A stretch of DNA of 46,839 bases from an uncultured Alphaproteobacteria bacterium (GCA_913046035.1 CAJWSW010000013.1:1-46839); one strand, 5' to 3'. Counted from the stretch's first letter, positions 24,500 to 33,034 are shown. Numbers and translations: made by a program. The notes: generated from the sequence alone by a model not told the origin.

Positions 24500-25702
24500 A
24501 TGAAATCGGCAATCGTTAACCTCAAAACGATCGTCTCCGGCGATTGGCGAAAGCCTTTTGCTAAAGGCGATTCCATCGTGATGAACAATGGGAAGATCGT
24601 GAAGGTAGGAACGATCAGCGCAAAGGAAGAGAAATCTTGCGACGTTGTACTCGACGCGGGTGGAATGACCGCAATGCCTGGCTTAATCGATTCGCAAGTA
24701 CATGTGGCATTTGCCGATTATACGCCGCGCCAGCGAACCATCGGATTTTTGGAGAGCTATCTTCACGGCGGTGTTACAACATCTATTTCCGCAAGCGAGG
24801 TTCATGTTCCGGGGCGACCGACAGATCCAGACGGTGTTGTTGCCCTGGCGGTTGCAGCTAAAAAAAGTTTCGATAATTATTCGCCAGGTGGAATGCATGT
24901 GCACGCTGGCGCCGTTATCCTTGAACCCGGTCTGACGCAGAAACACTTTAATGACGCGGCTAAACAGGGCGTCTGGCTTGCGAAGGCAGGTTTTGGAAAA
25001 TTCAAATCACCTTTTGACTATAAGCCATATGTGGCTATGGCAAAGAAGGCGGGAATGATCGTAAATGTTCATACCGGCGGCGCGTCAATTCCGGATTCCT
25101 CGCCGATTACCGGAGATCATCTTTTGCATATGCAGCCAACCGTTTCTTTTCATATTAACGGAGGGCCCGTCGCAATGCCTGACAAAGACTTCGCCCGCAT
25201 AATTAATGAGAGCGATATCGCAATGCAGATTTGTCAGGCGGGGAATATAAGGACGGCAATAATGTGCCTCAACATGGCGATTGAGGCGCAGGAATTCGAC
25301 CGATTGATCTTCGCAACCGATACCCCGACGGGCACCGGAATGATGCCGCTTGGCATGATCAAAACAGTGGTTGAAATGGCTTGCCTAACTGATCATGCGC
25401 CTGAAATGATGGTGTGTGCTGCGACCGGGAACAACGCCAACGTTTACAAGCTAAATACCGGTTTCATCAAGCGTGGCAAAGACGCTGATATCATGATTGT
25501 TGACGCACCATTGGGTAGTACGGGAAAGACTGCGCTAGATGCAATTAAACATGGCGATTATCCGGCGATCCCTGCTGTTTTCACTGACGGTATTCCTCGG
25601 TTTATTCACCGGTCCCGTAATACCCCGCCATCAACACGGAAGATGCGACTAAAGCGGAACACAGTGTTGCAAGAGTTTGAACCTGGCCGACACACGCTTT
25701 GA
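24500..25702 (+). CDS. Enamidase-like amidohydrolase (nicotinate-fermentation Ena homologue)
   Basis: The 400-residue protein resembles, over its whole length, enamidase of Eubacterium barkeri, which opens 6-oxo-1,4,5,6-tetrahydronicotinate to 2-formylglutarate and ammonia. Shared blocks by recall are ADYTPRQRTIGF near 74, LHGGVTTSISAS near 89, VPGRPTDPDG, VNVHTGGASIPDSS near 191, SFHINGGPVAMP near 214, FATDTPTGTGMMPLG near 270 and AATGNNANVYKLNTG. The amidohydrolase HxH metal motif is altered: the segment near residue 66 reads IDSQVHVA, with Gln in place of the first His. The active site may therefore hold one metal or none. GAGGGGGG precedes the start. Close homology is certain only at family level; activity on a cyclic enamide is inferred. 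Confidence 0.8.
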   Translation: MKSAIVNLKTIVSGDWRKPFAKGDSIVMNNGKIVKVGTISAKEEKSCDVVLDAGGMTAMPGLIDSQVHVAFADYTPRQRTIGFLESYLHGGVTTSISASEVHVPGRPTDPDGVVALAVAAKKSFDNYSPGGMHVHAGAVILEPGLTQKHFNDAAKQGVWLAKAGFGKFKSPFDYKPYVAMAKKAGMIVNVHTGGASIPDSSPITGDHLLHMQPTVSFHINGGPVAMPDKDFARIINESDIAMQICQAGNIRTAIMCLNMAIEAQEFDRLIFATDTPTGTGMMPLGMIKTVVEMACLTDHAPEMMVCAATGNNANVYKLNTGFIKRGKDADIMIVDAPLGSTGKTALDAIKHGDYPAIPAVFTDGIPRFIHRSRNTPPSTRKMRLKRNTVLQEFEPGRHTL

Positions 25703-25727
25703 CAGTTCTCTAAGGCAAATCTAAAAT
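25699..25727 (+). promoter_or_regulatory. Sigma-70 type promoter for iclR-Rieske genes
   Basis: TTGACA at 25699-25704 is followed after 17 bp by TAAAAT at 25722-25727, a near-consensus promoter. The -35 box overlaps the stop codon of the enamidase-like gene. Predicted transcription start is near 25734, inside the repeat block described next. Confidence 0.75.
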
Positions 25728-25730
25728 AAA

Positions 25731-25759
25731 TGTACACAATGTCCACTTAGTGTACACAA
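25731..25759. promoter_or_regulatory. Probable IclR operator (TGTACACAA repeats)
   Basis: TGTACACAA occurs at 25731-25739 and again at 25751-25759, a 20-bp period (two helical turns). TGTACAC at 25731 and GTGTACA at 25750 also form an inverted repeat. The block lies at about -3 to +25 of the promoter and ends 2 bp before the iclR ATG, the position expected for autorepression. It also leaves no room for a normal ribosome site. Confidence 0.65.
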
Positions 25760-25761
25760 CC

Positions 25762-26493
25762 ATGCTGCAAGCACGCAACGACAACCCGAAAACTGTTCGC
25801 TCCATAGAGCGGGCGATAGACGTTTTAGTGTGTTTTGATAATGCTACGCCGGAGCAAACCGTTACCGATCTGCAAAAACGGACTGGCCTCAGTCGGCCGA
25901 CGCTGTATCGGATACTCTGTACGCTCGAGGGCAAGGGCATGATCCGTTCCTCTGGCGCCCCACAAAAATTTTCACTCGGACATGAGGCAAGCCGTCTCGC
26001 GGCGAGTTGGATAGGAGTAAATGAACTTTTAAGGGTAGCAGGACCCGTTCTCCGTCGTTTGTGGGAAAAAACGGAAGAGACTGTGGCTTTGTTCGTCGCA
26101 ACTAATAACGAACGAAAGATATGTATTGAAGAAATTGAAAGCCGCCATGCGCTGACCTTTAAACGGGGTGTTGGTTTTACCGAGAACCTGTCAGTTGGCG
26201 CTTCTGGAAAGGCGATGCTGGCTTTTACCGATGCCGGTCGGAATGATCCGGAGTATGGCGACGTTAGGCGAACTGGTGTTCGAGTTTCTAAAGGGGAAAT
26301 TATTGAGGGTGCGGTAGCCATCGCTGCTCCTGTTTTTGACTATGATGGTTTGGTTAAGGGGAGCGTCTGTATTTTTGGCCCCGAAGTTCGATTGTCAGAC
26401 GACAGGCGTGACACATGTATTGCGTATGTTCGGGAAGCTTCCCGAGAAATTTCATCCGCTTTGGGATTTACCAAACCGGCGGTGGCTGAATAG
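25762..26493 (+). CDS. IclR-family transcriptional regulator
   Basis: The 243-residue protein has the N-terminal winged helix (VRSIERAIDVLVCFDNATPE, then TDLQKRTGLSRPTLYRIL near residue 38) and the C-terminal IclR effector domain (RGVGFTENLSVGASGKAMLA near 136, GAVAIAAPVFDYDGLVKGSV near 189). The family controls aromatic and heteroaromatic catabolism and usually senses a pathway acid. ATG 25762 was chosen because it follows directly on the operator-like repeats; an in-frame GTG at 25750 lies inside them. The stop is 10 bp before the first Rieske gene, so regulator and oxygenase are co-transcribed from the promoter at 25699. Likely self-regulated. Confidence 0.9.
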   Translation: MLQARNDNPKTVRSIERAIDVLVCFDNATPEQTVTDLQKRTGLSRPTLYRILCTLEGKGMIRSSGAPQKFSLGHEASRLAASWIGVNELLRVAGPVLRRLWEKTEETVALFVATNNERKICIEEIESRHALTFKRGVGFTENLSVGASGKAMLAFTDAGRNDPEYGDVRRTGVRVSKGEIIEGAVAIAAPVFDYDGLVKGSVCIFGPEVRLSDDRRDTCIAYVREASREISSALGFTKPAVAE

Positions 26494-26503
26494 GAGAGAA
26501 ACC

Positions 26504-27838
26504 ATGGATGCATTATCGAGCGATATCCGCGTTGCAGAAATGATTGATGATAGGTCCGCTGACGGCATCTTTCGCGTCGACCGCGACATATATCTCAACC
26601 CAGAGGTTTTTGAGGCGGAGCTCAAAGCGATTTTTGAATCCAATTGGATTTTTCTCTGTCATGAAAGTCAGGTTAAGAAACCGGGTGACTATTTTGCAGC
26701 TTATCTTGGTCGGCAACCGGTGTTCGTTCATCGTCAGGAAGACGGAGGCCTCAAAGGGTTTTTGAATGCGTGTTCGCATCGTGGAGCAATCTTAACGCCA
26801 ACCGCACAAGGCAATGCAAAGACGATTACCTGTCGATTTCATGGGTGGACTTATAAATGCAGTGGCGAATGTCTGCGCATAAAGGAAGAAGAGGGGGGCT
26901 ATGGCAAGGACTTTGACAGAAGTGTTTACGACCTGCGGGAAATTGGTGCCATAGCAAGTTATAACGGCTTCGTCTTCGGCAGCCTATCGGCGGAGGTTCA
27001 ATCACTTGAGGATTTCTTGGGGGAATCGAAAGCCTTCATCGACTTCGTTTCCCACCAATCGCCAGCCGGCCTGGAAGTACTCCCAGGAAGCCAAAAATAC
27101 ATTGTGGGCGGAAATTGGAAGATGTCGACCGAGAATGCGGTCGACGGATACCATACCAGCACAGTTCACCGGATTTTTGCCAGCACTGTCAAACAGAGAG
27201 AAGTCCGCGAGGGTTATGAAGGAATGATGCGGACTGAGACTGGTCGCCTTTCGAAGAAAAATGTCCGTAACGGTTGTTACGATTTGGGCCAAGGACACAT
27301 GGTTATTTGGGCTGATCGTGATCCGGTCTCAACGTCGCCCCTCTCAGAGGCCGAGGAACGCCTCGAACGCGAATATCCGACTGGAAAGGTAAACTGGATG
27401 CTCCGTCGAGGACGCAATCTGATTATTTTTCCTTCGCTAATGATCAATGATTTTGCTGCGACCCAAATTCGGACATTCAGGCCCATATCAGCAGATGAGA
27501 CTGAGGTGACGATATACTGCCTTGCCCCGTCGGATGAGAGTAAAGAGGCGAGGTATGCCCGGCTCCGGAAATTTGAGGATTTTTTTATGGCGAGCGGAAT
27601 GGCCACCTCAGATGACGTAGTGGCTCTGGAAGCGACACATCAGGGTAGTCACGCTCGGGTTGTAAAATGGGGCGAATTTCATCGTGGTTTGGGTTCAATT
27701 ATCGAGGGGCCGGATGATGTCGCAGAAGAGGGGGGCTTTAAACCTGCAACTAGCAACACAAGCTGGGATCATGAGACTTTATATTACAGTTTTTATCGGA
27801 GGTGGCGCGACCAGCTCGCCGCTGTGAGAGGGGAATAA
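26504..27838 (+). CDS. Rieske aromatic-ring dioxygenase large subunit, copy 1 (BenA/AntA-like)
   Basis: The 444-residue alpha subunit has an N-terminal Rieske domain with CSHRG and CRFHGWTYKC, supplying the Cys-His and Cys-His ligands of the [2Fe-2S] cluster. In the catalytic domain, ENAVDGYHTSTVH carries the bridging Asp and the two iron His, and GMATSDDVVALE carries the third iron ligand Asp. All catalytic residues are kept. It resembles benzoate/anthranilate dioxygenase alpha subunits. The ATG at 26504 follows a GGAG by seven bases; the frame is open farther upstream inside iclR but that part is not oxygenase. The stop lies 1 bp from copy 2. Substrate probably an aromatic or heteroaromatic carboxylate. 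Confidence 0.92.
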   Translation: MDALSSDIRVAEMIDDRSADGIFRVDRDIYLNPEVFEAELKAIFESNWIFLCHESQVKKPGDYFAAYLGRQPVFVHRQEDGGLKGFLNACSHRGAILTPTAQGNAKTITCRFHGWTYKCSGECLRIKEEEGGYGKDFDRSVYDLREIGAIASYNGFVFGSLSAEVQSLEDFLGESKAFIDFVSHQSPAGLEVLPGSQKYIVGGNWKMSTENAVDGYHTSTVHRIFASTVKQREVREGYEGMMRTETGRLSKKNVRNGCYDLGQGHMVIWADRDPVSTSPLSEAEERLEREYPTGKVNWMLRRGRNLIIFPSLMINDFAATQIRTFRPISADETEVTIYCLAPSDESKEARYARLRKFEDFFMASGMATSDDVVALEATHQGSHARVVKWGEFHRGLGSIIEGPDDVAEEGGFKPATSNTSWDHETLYYSFYRRWRDQLAAVRGE

Positions 27839-27839
27839 A

Positions 27840-29159
27840 ATGGATGGAAGTATACTCACTGACAATCTGTCCACGTTGGTAGATGACCGGGTCGATGAAG
27901 GCATGTTCCGCGTCGACAGGTCTGTCTACATAGATGAAAGCATTTTTGAGCAGGAGATTTCCAATATCTTCGAAAAATGCTGGATATTTCTATGTCACGA
28001 GAGCCAAGTGGCTAATCACGGTGATTATTTCTGGACTGAGATCGGTCGTCAGCCGGTTTTCGTGCACCGTCAAGAAGATGGCTCCCTCAAGTGCTTCATT
28101 AATGCGTGTTCGCATCGTGCGGCTATTCTAACACCGTTCCGGCAGGGTAATGCCAAGACACTTACCTGCCGTTTCCACGGCTGGACCTACAAATGCTCTG
28201 GGAATTGCGTCGGTATTAAGAACGAGGAGGATGGCACTGACCGGAGCAGATTTGACCTGCGTGAAATTGCCAGCCTTGCTTCTTATCAGGGATTTATTTT
28301 TGGTAGCCTAAGCGCTGATGTGCCGGCGCTAGATGACTGGCTGGGAGCGGCAAAAATCTGGATCGACCTGATGGCGGTACAATCGCCCGAGGGTCTTGAG
28401 GTCGTGCCGGGTAGCTCAACCTACAAGACCGATGGTAACTGGAAGCTGCAAGCTGAAAATAGTGTCGACGGCTATCATGTTTCTACTGTTCATCGGGTCT
28501 TCGCACACACCATAGCTGCAAGGGAAAGCAAAGGCGAATATACCGGCATCGGAAAGACAGAGTCCGGCCGCATCTCGGGCGGTGTTCCCACTGCTTCTTA
28601 CGACCTGGGTAACGGGCACATGGCTATTTGGGCCCAGCACACGACGCCTGAAGCCCGGCCAATATGGGAGGCAAGGGAGCGGCTAAAAAACGAGCTTCCA
28701 CCTAAGCAGGTGGAGTGGATCCTGACGAAAGGCCGCAACCTATATATTTTCCCAAATGTAATGTTGATGGATAATCCGTCGACGCAGATACGGGTTATGA
28801 AACCAATATCGGCGAACCAGGTCGATATTAGCGTCTATTGCGTTGCGCCCAAGGGAGAGAGCACCAAAGCACGGGCTGGTCGCTTGAGAAAATTTGAGGA
28901 TTTTTATCTGACTGCTGGAATGGCAACATCAGACGACCTTGCCGCGCTAGAGGATACACATGAAGGGTCGATGGCCCGGAGTGCCAAGTGGAGCGAGTTC
29001 AATCGCGGCCTCAAAAGCATAACCCATGGCGCCGATGCCGATGCCAGAGAACTCGGCTTTGAACCTCAGGCCTGCACCGATAATTGGAACCACGAAGTCT
29101 TGTATCATGGATTTTACCGGCACTGGCTCAGAATGATGAAAGGAGAATTCCAAGGATGA
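27840..29159 (+). CDS. Rieske aromatic-ring dioxygenase large subunit, copy 2
   Basis: The 439-residue protein is clearly paralogous to copy 1. It shares long blocks such as WIFLCHESQV, GRQPVFVHRQEDG and CRFHGWTYKCSG. The Rieske ligands are intact (CSHRA, with Ala where copy 1 has the usual Gly, and CRFHGW), as are the iron ligands in ENSVDGYHVSTVH and GMATSDDLAALE. Both copies should therefore be catalytically competent. Its ATG comes 1 bp after the stop of copy 1, and its own stop overlaps the beta-subunit ATG (ATGA). The pair may form alternative or mixed hexamers with the single beta subunit. Differences concentrate in the catalytic domain, suggesting different substrate preference, but this is inference. 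Confidence 0.92.
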   Translation: MDGSILTDNLSTLVDDRVDEGMFRVDRSVYIDESIFEQEISNIFEKCWIFLCHESQVANHGDYFWTEIGRQPVFVHRQEDGSLKCFINACSHRAAILTPFRQGNAKTLTCRFHGWTYKCSGNCVGIKNEEDGTDRSRFDLREIASLASYQGFIFGSLSADVPALDDWLGAAKIWIDLMAVQSPEGLEVVPGSSTYKTDGNWKLQAENSVDGYHVSTVHRVFAHTIAARESKGEYTGIGKTESGRISGGVPTASYDLGNGHMAIWAQHTTPEARPIWEARERLKNELPPKQVEWILTKGRNLYIFPNVMLMDNPSTQIRVMKPISANQVDISVYCVAPKGESTKARAGRLRKFEDFYLTAGMATSDDLAALEDTHEGSMARSAKWSEFNRGLKSITHGADADARELGFEPQACTDNWNHEVLYHGFYRHWLRMMKGEFQG

Positions 29160-29644
29160 CCGATTTGCAACAAGAGGTCACTAACCTGATTTATCAGGAA
29201 GCGACACTTCTTGACCGACATCATTGGGATGAATGGATAGACTTGTACACCGAGGATGCTGTCTACTGGGTGCCATCCTGGGCAAATGAAGAAGAGACGA
29301 CTGATAATCCTGAAATGAATCTTAACTTGATATACCTGCGTAATCGCGGGGGGCTTGAGGATCGTGTTTTTAGGATCGAAAGTCGGGATTCATACGCTTC
29401 CGTGCCCCTCGACCGGACAGTGCACGTTGTCGGCAACGTGTTAACGGGTAATGAAAAGGCCGGTGAGGTCGAAGCGACCGCTAATTGTATCATACATTCA
29501 TATGGCAAGAAGGGTGGTCTGACACGTGCCAGCCTCTATGATTTTAAGTTGCGTCGCGAGGATGGCGAACTCAAAATTAGCCAGAAAAAAATTACATTTA
29601 TCGACGACCGGCTCGAAGGGCCGATAGACGTTTATCACCTCTGA
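29156..29644 (+). CDS. Rieske dioxygenase small (beta) subunit, BenB-like
   Basis: The 162-residue protein has the SnoaL/NTF2-like beta-subunit fold: IYQEATLLDRHHWDEWIDLY near residue 12, followed by EDAVYWVPSWANEE, and the C-terminal ISQKKITFIDDRLEGPIDVY. BenB and AntB have the same pattern and length. The subunit is structural in alpha3beta3 hexamers. It is the only beta subunit for two alpha genes. The ATG overlaps the stop of copy 2, which implies coupled translation; an upstream in-frame start inside that gene is not needed. Confidence 0.92.
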   Translation: MTDLQQEVTNLIYQEATLLDRHHWDEWIDLYTEDAVYWVPSWANEEETTDNPEMNLNLIYLRNRGGLEDRVFRIESRDSYASVPLDRTVHVVGNVLTGNEKAGEVEATANCIIHSYGKKGGLTRASLYDFKLRREDGELKISQKKITFIDDRLEGPIDVYHL

Positions 29645-29749
29645 ATACAGGTGTAAGTGCTATAGACTTCTAGGAAAGCGGTTTGTCTCTCCGAATTGAT
29701 TTGGCGCTATATGGAAGCTAGATCATTTAGGTGATTAAGGGGTTAATTG

Positions 29750-30772
29750 ATGAATACGCATAACGTGACGTTGGTGTTCGAAGACGGCAGGGCCGTTAGA
29801 TTTGATGCGAACGAAGACGATAACCTTTACTTTGCGTGCCTGAAGAACAAGGTGCGGCTTTTGACCGACTGCCTGGAAGGCGCTTGTGCAACCTGCAAGG
29901 GGCTTTGCACTTCCGGAACATACTATCTAGACGAATATACTGATGAGGCGCTGACAGCCGAAGAATTCGCCAAGCGTGAGGTGTTGACATGCCAAATGCA
30001 TGTTACTTCCGATTGCGTGATTGAATTTCCCTACGAATCTAAGCTCGCTCTCAAGTCAAAGCCGGACGTCCGAATGGCTACCGTGGTTGCAGCCGATATG
30101 GTTTCGTCGACGGTTTCTCAATTGGTGGTGAAGCCTAATTCTGACCAAGAGCCGATACCTTTTCTACCTGGCCAATACGTACATCTTGCAGTTCCCGGAA
30201 CTGACGAGCATCGCTCATATTCTTTTGCGAATGCGGCCTCTGAAACGGGAGCGTACACATTTTATATTAAGATCCTCGAAAACGGCGAGATGAGTAACTA
30301 CTTGACCAGTAATGTAAAATCCGGTGACGAAATGACGGTGGAGGGACCGTTTGGTCGGTTTTATATGCGGCCCATTAATCGGCCAATCCTTATGGTTGCA
30401 GGAGGTACAGGCCTCGCGCCGATGCTTAGTATGCTTGATACTATGGCAGGGCAGGACAACAAAGGTTTTCCGGTGCATCTGTTGTACGGCGCAAACCATG
30501 CTGAAGAATTGTTCGGTCTCGATCAAATTGCCGGTTATGGAGAGCAGGGGCTAGATTTGTCGTTGGAAGTTAGTGTAGTCGACGCTGATAACAGTTGGGA
30601 GGGTGAAAGTGGACACGTGACTGACCTGTTGCGTCCTGATCTGTTAAATGGTGGTGATTGCGATGTTTACTTGTGTGGCCCGCCGCCGATGATCGACGCT
30701 GCCAATGCCTGGCTTGTTGAGAATGATATGAGGTCAGCGCAGATATATTCTGAAAAATTTGTCGCAAGCTAA
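29750..30772 (+). CDS. Rieske dioxygenase reductase, BenC-like (ferredoxin + FAD/NAD domains)
   Basis: The 340-residue electron-transfer protein passes electrons from NADH to the oxygenase. The N-terminal plant-type ferredoxin domain has the cluster ligands in CLEGACATC (Cys-x4-Cys-x2-Cys) and a fourth Cys in VLTCQMH. The FAD domain shows HRSYSFANA, the NAD domain GGTGLAPMLSML, and the C-terminus YLCGPPPMIDAAN. This order and length match BenC/AntC. Start ATG 29750 lies seven bases after AAGGGG. The 105-bp gap after the beta subunit has no evident terminator, so all four oxygenase genes probably share one transcript. Confidence 0.93.
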   Translation: MNTHNVTLVFEDGRAVRFDANEDDNLYFACLKNKVRLLTDCLEGACATCKGLCTSGTYYLDEYTDEALTAEEFAKREVLTCQMHVTSDCVIEFPYESKLALKSKPDVRMATVVAADMVSSTVSQLVVKPNSDQEPIPFLPGQYVHLAVPGTDEHRSYSFANAASETGAYTFYIKILENGEMSNYLTSNVKSGDEMTVEGPFGRFYMRPINRPILMVAGGTGLAPMLSMLDTMAGQDNKGFPVHLLYGANHAEELFGLDQIAGYGEQGLDLSLEVSVVDADNSWEGESGHVTDLLRPDLLNGGDCDVYLCGPPPMIDAANAWLVENDMRSAQIYSEKFVAS

Positions 30773-31034
30773 TCGTGTAATTTGTCGGTTTTAAAATGGT
30801 AACTAAACGCTTGCCTCTCGCGTCGACCCGATATATTCCCGTGACATGCCCCATTCCCATCGGATTGATGAAGGCATTCTATTAGGTAAAAAATGGTATT
30901 GAATTACTGTTGTTGTCGTCGCCTTGCCTCGTTTTCTAATTCGCCCTAGTTCCTAAATAATACTTCCAAACATGGTCCTAAAATTCGCTCGGTGATATAG
31001 TACCAAATTGATCCGTTTTATTTTCTGCGGGTGC
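30773..31034. other. Intergenic region between Rieske reductase and suf promoter
   Basis: No open frame with family resemblance, no strong hairpin with T-tract and no repeat was seen here. It separates the catabolic region from the SUF operon. Confidence 0.6.
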
Positions 31035-31062
31035 TTGACAACAAAATTTCTTAACCTATTTT
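31035..31062 (+). promoter_or_regulatory. Promoter of the suf operon
   Basis: TTGACA at 31035-31040 and TATTTT at 31057-31062 are separated by 16 bp. The predicted start, near 31069, leaves a leader of about 40 bases before the regulator ATG. The -10 box is inside an inverted repeat. Confidence 0.6.
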
Positions 31063-31086
31063 CTAATAGGACCGAAATGGTTCGGT
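31055..31086. promoter_or_regulatory. Two adjacent inverted repeats over the suf promoter, probable Rrf2/IscR-type operator
   Basis: CCTATT (31055-31060) and AATAGG (31065-31070) form one perfect repeat with a 4-bp spacer; ACCGAA (31071-31076) and TTCGGT (31081-31086) form a second with the same geometry directly beside it. Their position across the -10 box and start fits repression. The first gene encodes an Rrf2 regulator, the likely ligand-sensing repressor. Confidence 0.6.
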
Positions 31087-31107
31087 TTATTTAGCTGGTT
31101 GATTTTT

Positions 31108-31566
31108 ATGATAAAATTAAGTCGAATGGCCGACTACGGCGTTATTTTGATGGTTCAGTTTGCTCGTACTACTGCGCATAAAACAACTGCCGCAGAGTTA
31201 GCGGATGCGACGGCTTTGCCGGCGCCGACTGTGAGTAAACTTCTGAAGCTTTTCTCGCGAGCTGGTTTGCTAGATTCCCACCGCGGTACCAGGGGTGGAT
31301 ACGCCATTGCCAAAGCTCCAGCCGAAATCACCGTTGCCGATATCGTCTCTGCAGTTGAGGGGCCAATAGCATTAACCGAGTGCATAACTTCTGACGGGGT
31401 TGCTTGCGAAATTGAGGCTTTGTGTCCGACGCGGACGAATTGGCATCAAATAAATGATGCCCTTGTGGATGCCTTGGATAATGTCTCGCTTGCGGACATG
31501 GCAAGGCCTGTATTTGCATCGAGGCCGGCAGAAACTGTATCGGCTATCGCCGAAGCGTCGATTTAG
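31108..31566 (+). CDS. Rrf2-family SUF operon regulator (IscR/SufR-type)
   Basis: The 152-residue protein has the Rrf2 winged helix ([14 protein letters not shown], then [20 protein letters not shown] near residue 32) and the cluster-binding region [20 protein letters not shown] near 95, which provides three Cys for an Fe-S cluster. The regulator probably senses cluster supply and represses suf, in line with the 'SUF system regulator' subgroup of Rrf2 proteins. ATG 31108 was chosen; a TTG three codons earlier is possible. There is no clear ribosome site. sufB starts 10 bp after the stop. The two inverted repeats upstream are its likely target. Confidence 0.88.
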   Translation: MIKLSRMADYGVILMVQFARTTAHKTTAAELADATALPAPTVSKLLKLFSRAGLLDSHRGTRGGYAIAKAPAEITVADIVSAVEGPIALTECITSDGVACEIEALCPTRTNWHQINDALVDALDNVSLADMARPVFASRPAETVSAIAEASI

Positions 31567-31576
31567 GGGCCCGGCA

Positions 31577-33034
31577 ATGACACCTCCAGCAGAGACAGCG
31601 CCCATATTCGAGGAAGCCGCAAAACGAGAATACGAATACGGGTTCATTACTGATATCGACTCCGAATTTGCGCCAAAAGGCCTGAACGAAGATATAGTTC
31701 GGTTCATTTCGGGTAAGAAAGGGGAGCCAGAGTGGTTACTCGAATGGCGACTTACAGCATACCGTCATTGGCTCACAATGCAGGAGCCAAAATGGGCATT
31801 CGTAAATTACCCAAATATTGATTTTCAGGATGCTTATTACTATGCCGCGCCTAAGAATGATGAGAACAAGCCTCAAAGCCTTGACGAAGTCGACCCAAAG
31901 CTACTGGAAACATACGAAAAGCTTGGCATACCGCTCGCTGAACAGGCGGTTCTTGCGGGCGTCGCGGTCGACGCGGTGTTTGACAGCGTTTCTGTCGCTA
32001 CGACCTTCAAAGAAAAGTTGACAGATGCCGGGGTAGTATTTTGTCCCATCTCAGAGGCTGTGCAAACACACCCCGAACTCGTAAAAAAATACCTCGGTAC
32101 AGTTATTCCTTATACAGACAACTTTTATGCATCTCTGAATTCAGCTGTTTTTAGCGACGGTACCTTTGTTTACGTGCCAAAGGGCGTGCGTTGCCCGATG
32201 GAGCTGAGCACTTATTTTCGCATAAATGCAGCTAATACAGGTCAATTTGAGAGAACGCTTATCGTTGCCGACGAGGGCAGCTATGTGAGTTACCTCGAGG
32301 GCTGTACCGCTCCGATGCGTGACGAAAACCAGCTGCACGCTGCTGTAGTGGAGCTGATTGCACTTGGAGATGCCGAAATTAAGTATTCAACCGTGCAGAA
32401 TTGGTACCCCGGTGATGAAGAGGGCAAAGGCGGCATTTACAACTTTGTCACCAAGCGTGGCGTGTGTCGTGGCAATAACTCCAAAATATCCTGGACCCAG
32501 GTGGAGACAGGTTCAGCCGTCACATGGAAATATCCGAGTTGTGTGCTTGAGGGTGATAATTCGGTTGGCGAATTTTATTCGGTGGCTATTACAAACAACT
32601 ATCAACAGGCTGACACGGGAACCAAGATGATACATGTCGGCAAGAATACAAAGAGTACGATTATTTCAAAGGGTATATCCGCTGGAAAAGGGCAAAATAC
32701 CTACCGGGGCCTGGTAAAAGCGTTGGCGGGTGCAGACCAAGCGCGAAATTTTACCCAGTGTGACTCATTACTAATTGGTAACGAATGCGGTGCACATACG
32801 GTGCCTTACATCGAAGTATCTAACCCTGCAACGCAGGTTGAGCACGAGGCGACTACATCCAAAATCAGCGAAGATCAGCTGTTTTATTGCCAGCAGCGCG
32901 GTCTAAATGCCGAAGAGGCGGTCTCATTAATTGTTAATGGGTTTTGTAAGGAAGTGTTGAAGGAATTACCGATGGAATTTGCGGTTGAAGCGCAAAAACT
33001 TCTTGGGGTTACACTCGAGGGAAGTGTTGGATGA
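31577..33034 (+). CDS. sufB: Fe-S cluster assembly scaffold SufB
   Basis: SufB is the scaffold subunit of the SufBCD complex in the cytoplasm. The 485-residue protein contains the conserved blocks [21 protein letters not shown] near 170, [20 protein letters not shown] near 196, [20 protein letters not shown] near 236, the SuFBC-interface [20 protein letters not shown] near 356 and the C-terminal [20 protein letters not shown] with the conserved cluster-ligand region (Cys in [16 protein letters not shown]). The ATG at 31577 is the family start; a longer open frame overlapping the regulator exists but is not SufB. It is followed 10 bp later by sufC. Confidence 0.96.
   Translation: MTPPAETAPIFEEAAKREYEYGFITDIDSEFAPKGLNEDIVRFISGKKGEPEWLLEWRLTAYRHWLTMQEPKWAFVNYPNIDFQDAYYYAAPKNDENKPQSLDEVDPKLLETYEKLGIPLAEQAVLAGVAVDAVFDSVSVATTFKEKLTDAGVVFCPISEAVQTHPELVKKYLGTVIPYTDNFYASLNSAVFSDGTFVYVPKGVRCPMELSTYFRINAANTGQFERTLIVADEGSYVSYLEGCTAPMRDENQLHAAVVELIALGDAEIKYSTVQNWYPGDEEGKGGIYNFVTKRGVCRGNNSKISWTQVETGSAVTWKYPSCVLEGDNSVGEFYSVAITNNYQQADTGTKMIHVGKNTKSTIISKGISAGKGQNTYRGLVKALAGADQARNFTQCDSLLIGNECGAHTVPYIEVSNPATQVEHEATTSKISEDQLFYCQQRGLNAEEAVSLIVNGFCKEVLKELPMEFAVEAQKLLGVTLEGSVG

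Noticed and set aside
26336-26503. Longer N-terminus for Rieske subunit 1
   Set aside because: This in-frame stretch lies inside the iclR gene in another frame; the ATG at 26504 has a good ribosome site and the family start.
31454-31576. Longer N-terminus for SufB
   Set aside because: It overlaps the regulator gene and lacks SufB resemblance; the ATG at 31577 fits the family.
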